Of a stretch of DNA of 64,000 bases, positions 16,152-24,229 are shown piece after piece. The stretch comes from Rhodobacter sp. Har01. GTDB taxonomy: Bacteria > Pseudomonadota > Alphaproteobacteria > Rhodobacterales > Rhodobacteraceae. Position 1 is the first letter of the stretch. Every line of letters starts with the position of its first letter. Position numbers and translations under genes: made by a program. Under the pieces are notes generated by a model. It was not told the origin of the DNA and did not search any database. It saw only the letters and a program-made list of their open reading frames with translations. The stretch covers positions 310,001 to 374,000 of the forward strand of contig NZ_JAJCTD010000002.1 of the NCBI RefSeq assembly GCF_020564565.1, given 5' to 3'.

Positions 16152-16936
16152 CAGCGGACCTGCGTGGTGGCGGCCAGCATCTGGTCGGCGGCGGTGATGA
16201 CCTTGGCGTTCAGCTCATAGCCGCGCTGCGCCTTGATCAGGTCGGTCACTTCGCGCACGGCATCAACCGAGCTTTCCTCAAGATAGCCTTGCCGCAAAGT
16301 GCCCAGACCGTCGGTGCCTGGGGTACCCACTACCGGCGGTCCCGAGGCGGCAGTCTCGAGGAAGAGGTTCGAACCGATCGCTTCCAGGCCCTTTTCGTTG
16401 GTGAAGTTGGTCAGGCTGAACTGGCCCAGAAGCTCGGGTTCGACCCGGTCGCTGAAATAGGCATAGACTTCGCCAGCGGCGTTGATCGAGATCGACCGCG
16501 CGTCGGAGGGAATGGTGATGTCGGGCACCACCGGATAGCCGTCGGCGGTGACGATCTGCCCTTCGGCCGAGCGCTTCAGCGCCCCGTCGCGGGTGTATCC
16601 GGACATGCCCGAAGGCAGAGTGACCTCAAGGTAGCCGCCACCCTCGACGGCGACGTCAAGATCACCATGGGTCAACGCAAGCGAGCCCTGCTCAAGCACC
16701 ACGGAAACGGACGACGGGCGCACGCCCAGACCGATCTGCACGCCGGTGGGCAGCATGGTGCCGTCCTGGGCCGAGATCGTGCCGGGCCGGGCAAGCTGCT
16801 GGTAGTGCAAGTCGGCGAAATCGGCGCGGCGGGCGTTGTAGCCGGTGGTCGACATGTTCGCGAGGTTGTTCGAGACCACGTCGACCTTCATTTGCTGGGC
16901 CGCCATGCCGGTTGCTGCGATGTGAAGCGCTTTCAT
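16151..16936 (-). CDS. flgG: flagellar distal rod protein FlgG
   Basis: 261 residues with the rod/hook N-terminal motif 'NNLANMSTTGYNARRADF' and the C-terminal 'RGYELNAKVITAADQML' motif. FlgG forms the distal rod. An in-frame GTG at 16948 overlaps the flgF stop, but ATG 16936 has a GAGG site at good spacing and gives the canonical MKALHIAATGM start. Confidence 0.96.
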   Translation of the reverse strand: MKALHIAATGMAAQQMKVDVVSNNLANMSTTGYNARRADFADLHYQQLARPGTISAQDGTMLPTGVQIGLGVRPSSVSVVLEQGSLALTHGDLDVAVEGGGYLEVTLPSGMSGYTRDGALKRSAEGQIVTADGYPVVPDITIPSDARSISINAAGEVYAYFSDRVEPELLGQFSLTNFTNEKGLEAIGSNLFLETAASGPPVVGTPGTDGLGTLRQGYLEESSVDAVREVTDLIKAQRGYELNAKVITAADQMLAATTQVR

Positions 16937-16944
16937 CTGTTTCC

Positions 16945-17655
16945 TCACCGGCCAAGGGCCTGGATGACGCCGCGCACGCGGGCATCCTCGGCCTCCATGA
17001 ACTTCTGTCCCATCTCGTAGGCGCGCTGGACCTCGATCATCCGGGCAATCTCGGTCACCGGCTGCACGTTGCTTTCCTCAAGGAAGCCCTGCCGGATGAT
17101 GCCGGTCTCGGCCGGCTCCACCTCACCGCCGTCGAACAGCGTGCCGGACTGGTGGCGCAGCGCCAGCGGGTCGACCGGGCGCCAGAGACCGACTTGGGCG
17201 ATCGGCACGCCGTTCGCCGACATCGTGCCGTCCTCTGCCACCGCCACCTGGCCGCCACCCGGCGGCACGAAGACCGGAGCTCCCCCGGCATCAAGCAACC
17301 GGAACCCGTCGGCGGTGACCAGCTCGCCCTCGGCCGAGGGCGTGAAGACGCCGGCGCGGGTCAGTCGGTTGCCTTGCGGGGTTTCGACAAGGAAGAAGCC
17401 TTCGCCCTGAATGCCAAGGTCGAAGGTGCCGCCGGTGGGCGTCAGTCCGGCCTGGGACAGATCGACGATCCGGGCATTTCCATGGGTCATCGACAACGAT
17501 GGCTCCTGGTCCAGCCGGGCGACGTGTTCGGCGAAGACCACGCCTTCACGCCGGAACCCGTTGGTCGAGACGTTGGCGATGTTGTTGGCCACCACCTGCA
17601 TCTCGCGCATCAGGCCCGACTGTCGGCTGAGCGCCACATATCCTGCGGAATCCAT
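16945..17655 (-). CDS. flgF: flagellar proximal rod protein FlgF
   Basis: 236 residues: 'MDSAGYVALSRQSGLMREMQ' N-terminus, the 'NNIANVSTNGFRRE' rod motif and a C-terminal 'IEVQRAYEMGQKFMEAED'. The frame is open well upstream (to 17883) but that part is a shadow of fliQ; ATG 17655, right after the fliQ stop, is the start. Rod protein of the periplasmic drive shaft. Confidence 0.94.
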   Translation of the reverse strand: MDSAGYVALSRQSGLMREMQVVANNIANVSTNGFRREGVVFAEHVARLDQEPSLSMTHGNARIVDLSQAGLTPTGGTFDLGIQGEGFFLVETPQGNRLTRAGVFTPSAEGELVTADGFRLLDAGGAPVFVPPGGGQVAVAEDGTMSANGVPIAQVGLWRPVDPLALRHQSGTLFDGGEVEPAETGIIRQGFLEESNVQPVTEIARMIEVQRAYEMGQKFMEAEDARVRGVIQALGR

Positions 17656-17657
17656 GC

Positions 17658-17924
17658 TCAGCCTCCGGCGATCATCGGAATCACCATGTCGGTGAAGAAG
17701 GTGACCAGCGACCCGGTCATGAAGCTCATCGAGACCCAGAAGACCGCCATCATCGCGCCGACCTTGGGCACGAAGGTCAGCGTCATTTCCTGCACCGAGG
17801 TCAGCGCCTGGAACAGCCCGATCACCACGCCGGCCACCAACGCCACCAGCAGAAGCGGGGCCGAGATCGTCACTGCGACCCAAAGGCCGTGTCGCATCAC
17901 GTCATACAGCGCGGCATCGGTCAT
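17658..17924 (-). CDS. fliQ: flagellar export apparatus protein FliQ
   Basis: 88 residues with two membrane helices (~15-38 and ~52-77), the FliQ length and layout, including 'GVVIGLFQALTSVQEMTLTFVPK'-type loop (~30-52). Part of the FliPQR gate. Placed between fliE and flgF with 4-bp overlap to fliE, an order typical of Rhodobacterales. Confidence 0.94.
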   Translation of the reverse strand: MTDAALYDVMRHGLWVAVTISAPLLLVALVAGVVIGLFQALTSVQEMTLTFVPKVGAMMAVFWVSMSFMTGSLVTFFTDMVIPMIAGG

Positions 17925-18208
17925 ATCGGCATCCTCAGGATTTCCTGGTAGGCCTCGACCACCTTGTCGCGGACCGTGGCCACGGTTTCCACGGCCAGCT
18001 GCGACGAGGCCAGCGCCTCGACCAGGGCATGCGGGTCCGCGCCGCCGGTCATGGCAGCGCGGGCCGTCTGTTCGTGCCGGACAAGCGATTCGGCGACGTT
18101 TCCCGCCAGCTTGCCGAAGTTGATGCCTTCCCCCTCGGAAGGCTTGGGCGCTGCGGCCGTTCTGGCCTGCGCGTAGGTCTGCGTCGCAAAGGAGGTTCTC
18201 ACGTCCAT
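17921..18208 (-). CDS. fliE: flagellar hook-basal body protein FliE
   Basis: 95 residues, FliE C-terminal domain 'HALVEALASSQLAVETVATVRDKVVEAYQEILRMPI' (spanning ~60-95) with the end motif EILRMPI. It joins the MS ring to the rod. N-terminal 20 residues are polar and variable. Confidence 0.93.
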   Translation of the reverse strand: MDVRTSFATQTYAQARTAAAPKPSEGEGINFGKLAGNVAESLVRHEQTARAAMTGGADPHALVEALASSQLAVETVATVRDKVVEAYQEILRMPI

Positions 18209-18222
18209 TCAGGCGGCCCCCT

Positions 18223-18603
18223 TCAGCGGCGCAACAGATCGAACAGGCTTTGCGTCATCTGACGCGCCTGGTCGAACATGCGGAGATTGGCTTCGTAGCT
18301 GCGCTGGGCTTCGCGCGCGTCCGCGATCTCGATCACCAGATCGACGTTCGAGCCGTCATAGAAGCCCGTCTCGTCTGCCAGCGGATTGCCGGGATCGTAG
18401 ATGCGCACCAGATCGGCATTGTCCAGCCGCACCGGCCCGGCCTCGACCAGACCGCTGTCCATCTCTTCGTGGAAGCTGATGGTCTTGCGGTGGTATCCCG
18501 GCGTATCGGCATTGGCGATGTTCTCCGAGACATGGCGCAGGCGGTTGGCCTGGGCCTGCATGCCCGAGGCGGCGAAGGACAGCGACGTGGTGAGATCATT
18601 CAT
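18223..18603 (-). CDS. flgC: flagellar proximal rod protein FlgC
   Basis: 126 residues with 'MNDLTTSLSFAASGMQAQA', 'SENIANADTPGYHRKT' and 'REAQRSYEANLRMFDQARQM' motifs, typical of FlgC. Works with FlgB and FlgF in the proximal rod. Located 12 bp after flgB. Confidence 0.95.
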   Translation of the reverse strand: MNDLTTSLSFAASGMQAQANRLRHVSENIANADTPGYHRKTISFHEEMDSGLVEAGPVRLDNADLVRIYDPGNPLADETGFYDGSNVDLVIEIADAREAQRSYEANLRMFDQARQMTQSLFDLLRR

Positions 18604-18615
18604 GATGTGCCCCCG

Positions 18616-18999
18616 TTACCTTGCCCGGCCCAACGAGGCGCGGATCACGTCCGAGGTGGCGCGATAGACTGCCAGCGCCATCTCATGCTCTTGCCTGGCT
18701 TCGACCGATTTCACCATCTCCTGCTCCAGCGAGACGCTGTTGCCGTTGGGCGATTCGGCGCCCGGAGCGGTGAACGGGCGCGGGTCAGTGGCACGGGCGG
18801 GGTCTGCGATGTGGCCGGCGCGCGTGGTCTTCAGCGGCAGGCCGCGATCGGCATAGACCGAGGCGAAATCAGGAATGTCCTGGGCCTTGAAGCCAGGCGT
18901 GTCGGCGTTCGCGACGTTCTTCGCGATCACGCCCATGCGGCTGCCGGCATGGGCGGCGAGGCCCTGAGCCATGCGGGTAAGTTCCAGTTTCTCGAACAT
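18616..18999 (-). CDS. flgB: flagellar proximal rod protein FlgB
   Basis: 127 residues: 'FEKLELTRMAQGLAAHAGSR', 'AKNVANADTPGFKAQDI' and C-terminal 'ARQEHEMALAVYRATSDVI'. ATG 18999 has a GGGAG site; a frame extension to 19029 is not needed. First gene of the nine-gene minus-strand operon flgB-flgC-fliE-fliQ-flgF-flgG-flgA-flgH-fliL2 and divergent from fliI. Confidence 0.94.
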   Translation of the reverse strand: MFEKLELTRMAQGLAAHAGSRMGVIAKNVANADTPGFKAQDIPDFASVYADRGLPLKTTRAGHIADPARATDPRPFTAPGAESPNGNSVSLEQEMVKSVEARQEHEMALAVYRATSDVIRASLGRAR

Positions 19000-19083
19000 C
19001 GGGGCTTCTCCCTCGATCTGCTTCACCAAGGCTTAAGACCGATTCCTTTAGAAACCGTATTCAGAGAACAAAGTGAGATCGCC

Positions 19084-20394
19084 GTGCCCGGAGTCTTCGA
19101 ATCCCTGCAGGCCGAGATCGAGACGATCCAGCCCACCCGTGCCGTCGGGCGGGTGGCGGAAAGCTCGCGCGGCACCTTCCTGGTCCGCGGCCTGGCCGAG
19201 GCCGCGCTGGGCGACCGCGTGGCGGCCGAAACCGGCGCCGGCCCCCTGGGCGGCGAGATCGTGCAGATGTCGTCGCGCGGCGCCATCGTGCTGCCAGAGG
19301 ACGATCCCGAGGGTCTGGGAATCAATGCCCGGGTCGAGCTGATCGGGCCGGTGACCCTGGCGCCGGACCGCAGCTGGCTGGGCCGCATCGTCGATCCGCT
19401 GGGTCGACCGCTGGACGGGCGGCCGCTGTTGCCCGGCACCGAGCGCACCTCGATGAATGCCCCGCCCCCGGCGCCCGCCGACCGCCGACCGCTGGGTGAG
19501 CGTCTGTCGACCGGGGTGGCCGTCTTCGACACGCTGCTGCCCCTGGTGCGCGGCCAGCGGATCGGTCTGTTCGCGGGGTCTGGCGTCGGAAAATCCTCGC
19601 TTCTGGCCAAGTTCGCGCGTGGCGTGGCGGCGGATGTGGTGGTCATCGGCCTGGTGGGCGAACGCGGACGCGAGTTGCGCGACTTCACCGACCGGGTGCT
19701 GGGTCCGGCCGGGATGGCGCGCTCGGTCGTGGTCACCGCGACCTCGGACCAGTCGCCCTTGATGCGCCGGCGCTGCGCTCTTTCAGCAATGACGGTGGCC
19801 GAGCATTTCCGCAACCAGGGCCTTCATGTGCTGCTCTTGCTGGACTCGGTCACCCGCTTTGCCGAAGCGCACCGCGAGGTGGCGCTGGCCTCGGGCGAAA
19901 AGGCGAGCCTGCGGGGCTATCCGCCCTCGGTCAGCCACGCGATCATGGCGCTGGCCGAACGGGCCGGCCCGGGCGCCGGCGAGACGGGAGACATTACCGC
20001 CGTGTTCACCGTCCTGGTCGCGGGGTCCGACATGGAGGAGCCGGTGGCCGACATCGTGCGCGGCACGCTGGATGGGCATGTGGTGCTGGACCGCAAGATT
20101 GCCGAGCGGGGCCGGTATCCGGCGATCGATCTCTTGCGGTCGGTCTCGCGCAGCCTGCCCGAGGCGGCCTCATCGGCCGAGAACGGGCTGATCGCCGACG
20201 CGCGGCGGGTGCTGTCAGCCTATGACCGGGCCGAGATGATGATCCAGGCGGGGCTGTATGTTTCCGGCAGCGACCATGCCATCGACCGGTCGATCCGGCT
20301 GTTTCCGGTACTGGACGGATTCCTGGCCGAAGATGCGCCGGCAGGTGGCCCCGAGGCCAGCTTCGTGCGGCTGCGGGCCTGTCTGGGAGCGTGA
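19084..20394 (+). CDS. fliI: flagellar type III export ATPase FliI
   Basis: 436 residues, standard for FliI. Walker A 'GSGVGKSSL' at ~165-173, 'GLVGERGRELRDF' and 'LLLDSVTRFAEAHREV' (Walker B/DCCD region), then the F1-like C-terminal domain. It energises substrate unfolding and export with FliH. Start is GTG 19084 with a weak ribosome site; the frame is open far upstream only as an antisense shadow of flgB/flgC. The 84-bp gap to flgB holds the divergent promoters. Confidence 0.95.
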   Translation: MPGVFESLQAEIETIQPTRAVGRVAESSRGTFLVRGLAEAALGDRVAAETGAGPLGGEIVQMSSRGAIVLPEDDPEGLGINARVELIGPVTLAPDRSWLGRIVDPLGRPLDGRPLLPGTERTSMNAPPPAPADRRPLGERLSTGVAVFDTLLPLVRGQRIGLFAGSGVGKSSLLAKFARGVAADVVVIGLVGERGRELRDFTDRVLGPAGMARSVVVTATSDQSPLMRRRCALSAMTVAEHFRNQGLHVLLLLDSVTRFAEAHREVALASGEKASLRGYPPSVSHAIMALAERAGPGAGETGDITAVFTVLVAGSDMEEPVADIVRGTLDGHVVLDRKIAERGRYPAIDLLRSVSRSLPEAASSAENGLIADARRVLSAYDRAEMMIQAGLYVSGSDHAIDRSIRLFPVLDGFLAEDAPAGGPEASFVRLRACLGA

Positions 20395-20422
20395 TCCGGG
20401 GGCCTGATGCGCGCGACGCGCC

Positions 20423-21214
20423 CTATCGGCTCAGCAACTGCAGTGCCGTGCTTGCGGCCGACATGCCAGAGCCCTGCGTCGCGATCTCGCTGCGCACCAG
20501 GTAGGTGCGGACAAGTTTCGCCATCTTGTCGGCGTCGGCGAATTGGCTGACCGTGTCGCTGCCAAAAGTGCTGCGGGCCTTGGCCTTGAACATGGTCAGC
20601 TGCTTGTCGATGTCGAGATAGGCGATGCTGGTCGGCAGGCCCAATGCCGTTTGCATCGCGCTGCGCAACGGCTTGTTGCCGAGGATCGTGTACCACTTCA
20701 CGTCCTCGCTGGAGGACTTGGCGGCCAGGCTGCCCAGCTCCCGCTCGGCGTTCAGGGCCAGCCGCATCGTATCGTCCTGTTCGCCGACGGCAGTCTCGAA
20801 GGTCTTGGTGATGTAGAGCTTCAACACCTTGTCGGCGAAGTCCGACATCTTCGAACGCGGCGTGGAGAAATCGCCGAAGCCGAAGGCAGCCGAGAAATCG
20901 CGGTATCGCTTATCGGTCAGCTTGTTCGCCAGCGCGTCAGTCTTCAGCGTGCCGTCCTGCAATACCTTCTGGATGAAAGCCTTGCTGTCGATGTCGGATT
21001 CCAGCCCATAGGCGGTGAGCGCCACCTTCAGAAGGCGGCGGTCGGCCACCAGCTCTTTCGCGCTGTTCACCTTGCCGATGTTGGCGCGGAAATAGGCCTC
21101 ATCACGCTGGTTCGCGGGCGAAGCCTGCAAGGCGGCCTGCTGCGTGGCCATGGTCCGCTTGAGAAAGGTCCAGCCGGCATAGCCGCCAAGCGGTATGACC
21201 GGCTGGAAGCTCAT
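20423..21214 (-). CDS. DUF1217 family flagellar-locus protein
   Basis: 263 residues, soluble, largely helical, with repeated short segments ('YFRANIGKVNSAKELVADRRLLKVAL', spanning ~40-66; 'VLKLYITKTFETAVGEQ' near ~140) typical of DUF1217 proteins found only in alphaproteobacterial flagellar loci. No signal peptide. Function unknown; structural similarity to rod/flagellin-like exported proteins has been suggested for such families only by context. It overlaps flbT by 4 bp at its start. Confidence 0.78.
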   Translation of the reverse strand: MSFQPVIPLGGYAGWTFLKRTMATQQAALQASPANQRDEAYFRANIGKVNSAKELVADRRLLKVALTAYGLESDIDSKAFIQKVLQDGTLKTDALANKLTDKRYRDFSAAFGFGDFSTPRSKMSDFADKVLKLYITKTFETAVGEQDDTMRLALNAERELGSLAAKSSSEDVKWYTILGNKPLRSAMQTALGLPTSIAYLDIDKQLTMFKAKARSTFGSDTVSQFADADKMAKLVRTYLVRSEIATQGSGMSAASTALQLLSR

Positions 21215-21615
21215 GCGCGGCCCGCCGCGAACAGGCGCTCCTCGCGCGGAAGCAGGCCGCGCAGCGATTTCAGAACCTGATAGTGCTGCTCGGCCAGGAC
21301 GGCCCGGCTAGCCTCGGCCAGAAGGCGGCGGCTGTCGGGGTCGGTCAGGACCTGGCTCAGCTGCTCGATACTGCGCAGAAGCTGGTGGCGTGCGTCGGTC
21401 GGATCCGTGTCGCCCGAAAGCACCAGCTGTGCGATGTAGCAGACCCGACGGACCGGCGTGTTTGCCTCTTCCGGGTGGATGGCATCGCGCAGGCGCAGGA
21501 TGTTGGCATTCGGCGTCATGATCGCCAGCTTCGAGCGCTTGTCGCCGTTCTCGATCACCGCGCCGTTGATCAGCACCCGTTCGTGCGGACCCAGCTTTAG
21601 GACAAGACCGCTCAT
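21211..21615 (-). CDS. flbT: flagellin synthesis regulator FlbT
   Basis: 134 residues. 'LVLKLGPHERVLINGAVIENGDKRSKL' (~4-30) and 'IYIAQLVLSGD'-like segment at ~58-69 are FlbT hallmarks. FlbT controls flagellin mRNA translation or stability in alphaproteobacteria together with FlaF. ATG 21615 overlaps the flaF stop by 4 bp; the longer open frame upstream is a shadow of flaF. Confidence 0.93.
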   Translation of the reverse strand: MSGLVLKLGPHERVLINGAVIENGDKRSKLAIMTPNANILRLRDAIHPEEANTPVRRVCYIAQLVLSGDTDPTDARHQLLRSIEQLSQVLTDPDSRRLLAEASRAVLAEQHYQVLKSLRGLLPREERLFAAGRA

Positions 21616-21986
21616 GCGCCCGCCCCCCCGTTGCCGCGCAGGCCCTTGAGGACTGCGGTGTTGATTTCGACCAGGACCTCGGGATTGGCGGAGCCCGCCA
21701 GCACCTTGCGGCTGTGCTCGAAGGTGAAGCGATAGAGATAGAAAAGCCGCGCCCGCAGGGTCTGGGGCAGGCCGTTTTCCGGCAGCGCGACGTCGGCGCC
21801 CAGCATGGACCAAAGCTGTTCGTTGGCGGACAGCGCCGCGACGAAGGCGGGGTAGTTCTCCTTGCGGCTGCGGATGGCAGCGTTCAGGCGCTGGGTGATC
21901 CGGGCGATCACCTCGTATTCGATGGCGCGCGGCGTGCGGACCGGGGCGGCCGGCTGCGCATAGGCGGTTCGGGTCATGTGCATCAT
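21612..21986 (-). CDS. flaF: flagellin assembly/secretion regulator FlaF
   Basis: 124 residues, soluble helical protein with 'TPRAIEYEVIARITQRLNAA' and 'LWSMLGADVALPENGLPQTLRARLFYLYRF' (read in two parts, ~57-88), typical FlaF. It acts as a flagellin chaperone/translation partner opposing FlbT. Two or three ATG codons crowd the start (21986, 21983, 21977); the first is used. Confidence 0.93.
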   Translation of the reverse strand: MMHMTRTAYAQPAAPVRTPRAIEYEVIARITQRLNAAIRSRKENYPAFVAALSANEQLWSMLGADVALPENGLPQTLRARLFYLYRFTFEHSRKVLAGSANPEVLVEINTAVLKGLRGNGGAGA

Positions 21987-22027
21987 GGCAGGGTGTTCCG
22001 GGGACTAAGGACGATGAAAGGGGTGAA

Positions 22028-22049
22028 CCGGGGCCCCGAAGGGCCCCGG
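22028..22049 (-). terminator. terminator after flagellin
   Basis: Very stable hairpin: 9-bp GC-only arms (CCGGGGCCC / GGGCCCCGG) around a 4-nt CGAA loop, 12 bp after the flagellin stop. The following minus-strand sequence is only mildly pyrimidine-rich, so it may work as attenuator, leaving some read-through into flaF-flbT. Confidence 0.6.
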
Positions 22050-22060
22050 CCGGGTTCGCC

Positions 22061-23284
22061 TTAGCGGAACAGCGACAGCAGGTTCTGCGGCTGCTGGTTG
22101 GCGATCGACAGCGCCTGGATGCCCAGCTGCTGCTGCACCTGCAGCGCCTGCAGACGGGCGCTGGCCTCTTCCATGTCGGCATCGACCAGCGTGCCGATGC
22201 CCGAGGTCAGCGCGTCCGACAGCTTGCCGACGAAATCGGACTGGATGTCGATCCGCTTCTGCGCCGAGCCGAATTCGGACGCCGCGTCGATCGCGGTCTG
22301 CAGCATGCCCTCGATGCTGCCCAGCGCCAGTTCGGCATTCGTTGCGGTCGAGACATCGATGGTGGCCAAGGCCCCCAGTCCGCCCGCATTCGCGTTCTTG
22401 TACTGGCCGCTCACGGCCACGTCGACCGTGCCGTCGTTGACAAAGGCCAGCTGGCCGGGCGTGCCGCTGTCATAGTTGACCGTCAGGCCGTCGATGCCCA
22501 GAGAATCGATCGCGTTCTTCAGGCCCACCGCGACCATGTCGGGCACGGTCGAGGCCAGCGAGGCATTGCCGGCATCGACGTCATTCTGGGTCACCGTGTA
22601 CGAGGCTTCCTTTTCACCGATGCGGATGCTGATCCGGTCACCGGCCAGCCAGGCATTGGTGCCATCGGCAATGGTGAAGTCGCCGGTGCCGCCGCCCTGG
22701 TCCAGGGACAGGACGAAGGTGTCGCCGTCGGTCGATGCCGTGCCGCTGGTCGCGAACACGTCGTTGGCCACATAGTCGCCGGTCGACAGGTTCTGCGCGT
22801 TGATCGAGATCGACGAGGCGACCACGCCGGTCGAGCTGCGGTCGAGCGAGGACAGGATGTCGACGGTCGATTGCGACCCGTCCACCAGGTTCAGGCCGTT
22901 GAACTGCGCCGCGCCGACCACCGAGTTGATCTGGTCGACCAGCTTGTCGATGTCGGTCTGGATCTTCGCCCGGTCGACGTTGTCTTCCTGCGCGGCGACG
23001 ATCTTGCCCTTCATCTCGGTCAAGAGGTCGGTCACGGTTTCCGAGGCCTGGCGCGCCACCGAAATGGTGGACGAGCCGAGCGACAGGCTGTCGGAGATGC
23101 CCTTGAAGCCCTTCACGTCGGATTCCATGACCTTCGAGATGGCCCAGACCGCCGCGTTGTCCTTGGCCGAACCCACCGACTTGCCGGTGGAGATTTCGGC
23201 CTGGACCTTGTTCATGCTCGCGTTGATGCCCTTCATCGTCTGCAGGGCGACCATCGCGCTGGTATTCGTCAGGATGGACGACAT
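22061..23284 (-). CDS. flagellin
   Basis: 407 residues. Conserved flagellin ends are present: N-terminal 'SSILTNTSAMVALQTMKGIN' and 'GKSVGSAKDNAAVWAISKVM', C-terminal 'VDADMEEASARLQALQVQQQ' ending LSLFR. The middle (~165-310) is a variable surface domain rich in Gly, Ser and Thr. It is the only filament gene in the window. No FliD, FliS or FlgM accompanies it, consistent with the FlaF/FlbT system. The 215-bp upstream gap should hold its promoter. Confidence 0.96.
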   Translation of the reverse strand: MSSILTNTSAMVALQTMKGINASMNKVQAEISTGKSVGSAKDNAAVWAISKVMESDVKGFKGISDSLSLGSSTISVARQASETVTDLLTEMKGKIVAAQEDNVDRAKIQTDIDKLVDQINSVVGAAQFNGLNLVDGSQSTVDILSSLDRSSTGVVASSISINAQNLSTGDYVANDVFATSGTASTDGDTFVLSLDQGGGTGDFTIADGTNAWLAGDRISIRIGEKEASYTVTQNDVDAGNASLASTVPDMVAVGLKNAIDSLGIDGLTVNYDSGTPGQLAFVNDGTVDVAVSGQYKNANAGGLGALATIDVSTATNAELALGSIEGMLQTAIDAASEFGSAQKRIDIQSDFVGKLSDALTSGIGTLVDADMEEASARLQALQVQQQLGIQALSIANQQPQNLLSLFR

Positions 23285-23499
23285 TGATACGTTCCTCTCT
23301 TGGCCCTTCGCGCTTTGCGCGGGGCAGAATCACCGCTTGCCGCGGCCGTTCCAGCGTTCTGGCCGATGCGCGGGCTGATCACCCGGCGCGCCACCCCGTC
23401 TTGGGATGCCCGCCGACGATGCGGGCAGGAAGATTGCCAAAATCTGAAGAGGAAAGGTCAGAATCAGGGCATTTGCGCCGGATTTGATGGATAGGCCGG

Positions 23500-23823
23500 T
23501 CATGCCCGGCGAACCGGCGCAGCCGGCGCGCGGCCCAGGATGTCGCGGTTGCCGCGCGCGTCATAGGTGACAAAGCTGCCATGGCCGGCCACTTCGGCCG
23601 CCCGGCGCTGGGCTGCCTTCACGCCGCGGATCGCGGCAGCCAGCAGCGGGCGGTTGCGCTCGGCCAGGGCGCGCAGGCGTTCGGCTTCGGCCGCGTCGGG
23701 CGGCACACCTGCCGCCAGCGCCTGTTCCGTTTCCTCGGACAGCGCACCCAGGCGCGAAAGATCGCCGCTGAGCAGCGCGTCACGGGTGCCCAGCAGCAGG
23801 GATTCCAGGTGCGAGTCAGGCAT
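23500..23823 (-). CDS. FlgN-like export chaperone candidate
   Basis: 107 residues, helical, Leu/Ala/Glu-rich in ~5-75, no membrane segment, basic tail. Length, composition and coupling with flgJ (8-bp overlap at its start) match FlgN-type chaperones for FlgK and FlgL. The family is too divergent for certainty by eye. An upstream open frame to 24012 is a shadow of flgJ; ATG 23823 is used. Confidence 0.65.
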   Translation of the reverse strand: MPDSHLESLLLGTRDALLSGDLSRLGALSEETEQALAAGVPPDAAEAERLRALAERNRPLLAAAIRGVKAAQRRAAEVAGHGSFVTYDARGNRDILGRAPAAPVRRA

Positions 23824-24118
23824 CCTTGACCCCGCCCATCGCGCGGAACAGCTGTTCGGCCAGGCCGATGCCGCCCTTGGCCACCATCTGCCGCGCCTGT
23901 TCCAGCCGCAGGAAGGACGAGAACTGCTCTTCCCCGATGCCGCCGCCGAAACTGCCCGACTCGCCATCCATCCCGGCGTGCTGAAGCATTTCTGACAGGA
24001 AAGCCGCCTCAAGTTCGCGCGCCTGGCTCATCAACGGGTCCAGCGCGGCGGCGGCAGTACCAGTCGCGGGGGTCGTCGTCGGGGTTGGCACGGAAGCGGG
24101 GCCGGTCAGGGGAACCAT
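23816..24118 (-). CDS. flgJ: rod-binding protein FlgJ (rod-capping domain only)
   Basis: 100 residues: Thr/Pro/Ala-rich lead (~1-27) and the rod-binding domain with 'ARELEAAFLSEMLQHAGMDG' and 'FSSFLRLEQARQMVAKGGIGLAEQL' (~65-90). The muramidase domain of enteric FlgJ is absent, normal for alphaproteobacteria; the transglycosylase at 9569 is the likely partner. ATG 24118 has a strong AAAGGAGG site. Confidence 0.88.
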   Translation of the reverse strand: MVPLTGPASVPTPTTTPATGTAAAALDPLMSQARELEAAFLSEMLQHAGMDGESGSFGGGIGEEQFSSFLRLEQARQMVAKGGIGLAEQLFRAMGGVKDA

Positions 24119-24168
24119 CGCACCCTCCTTTGGGTCGTTCGGATTTTCCGCAGTCTGCCGGACCGACG

Positions 24169-24183
24169 GTAAACATCCGGTAA
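24169..24183. promoter_or_regulatory. CtrA-like site in the divergent flgJ/fliK promoter region
   Basis: GTAA-N7-GTAA in the 111-bp gap between flgJ (-) and fliK (+), 46 bp before the fliK ATG. Overall similar in sequence to the fliF/fliL site (both share the C-A-N-C-C/T-G-G core), but half-sites are degenerate against TTAA. Confidence 0.35.
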
Positions 24184-24229
24184 CCCGGATCGCGGAAAAC
24201 CGAAGGGTCCCCGGCAGAAGTCGCAGGCC

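Noticed and set aside
17656..17883. 76-residue N-terminal extension of FlgF
   Set aside because: This part is fliQ read in another frame; FlgF's conserved start is at 17655.
22638..23333. Minus-strand frame over the flagellin gene with many Arg/Gln
   Set aside because: Alternate-frame shadow of flagellin.
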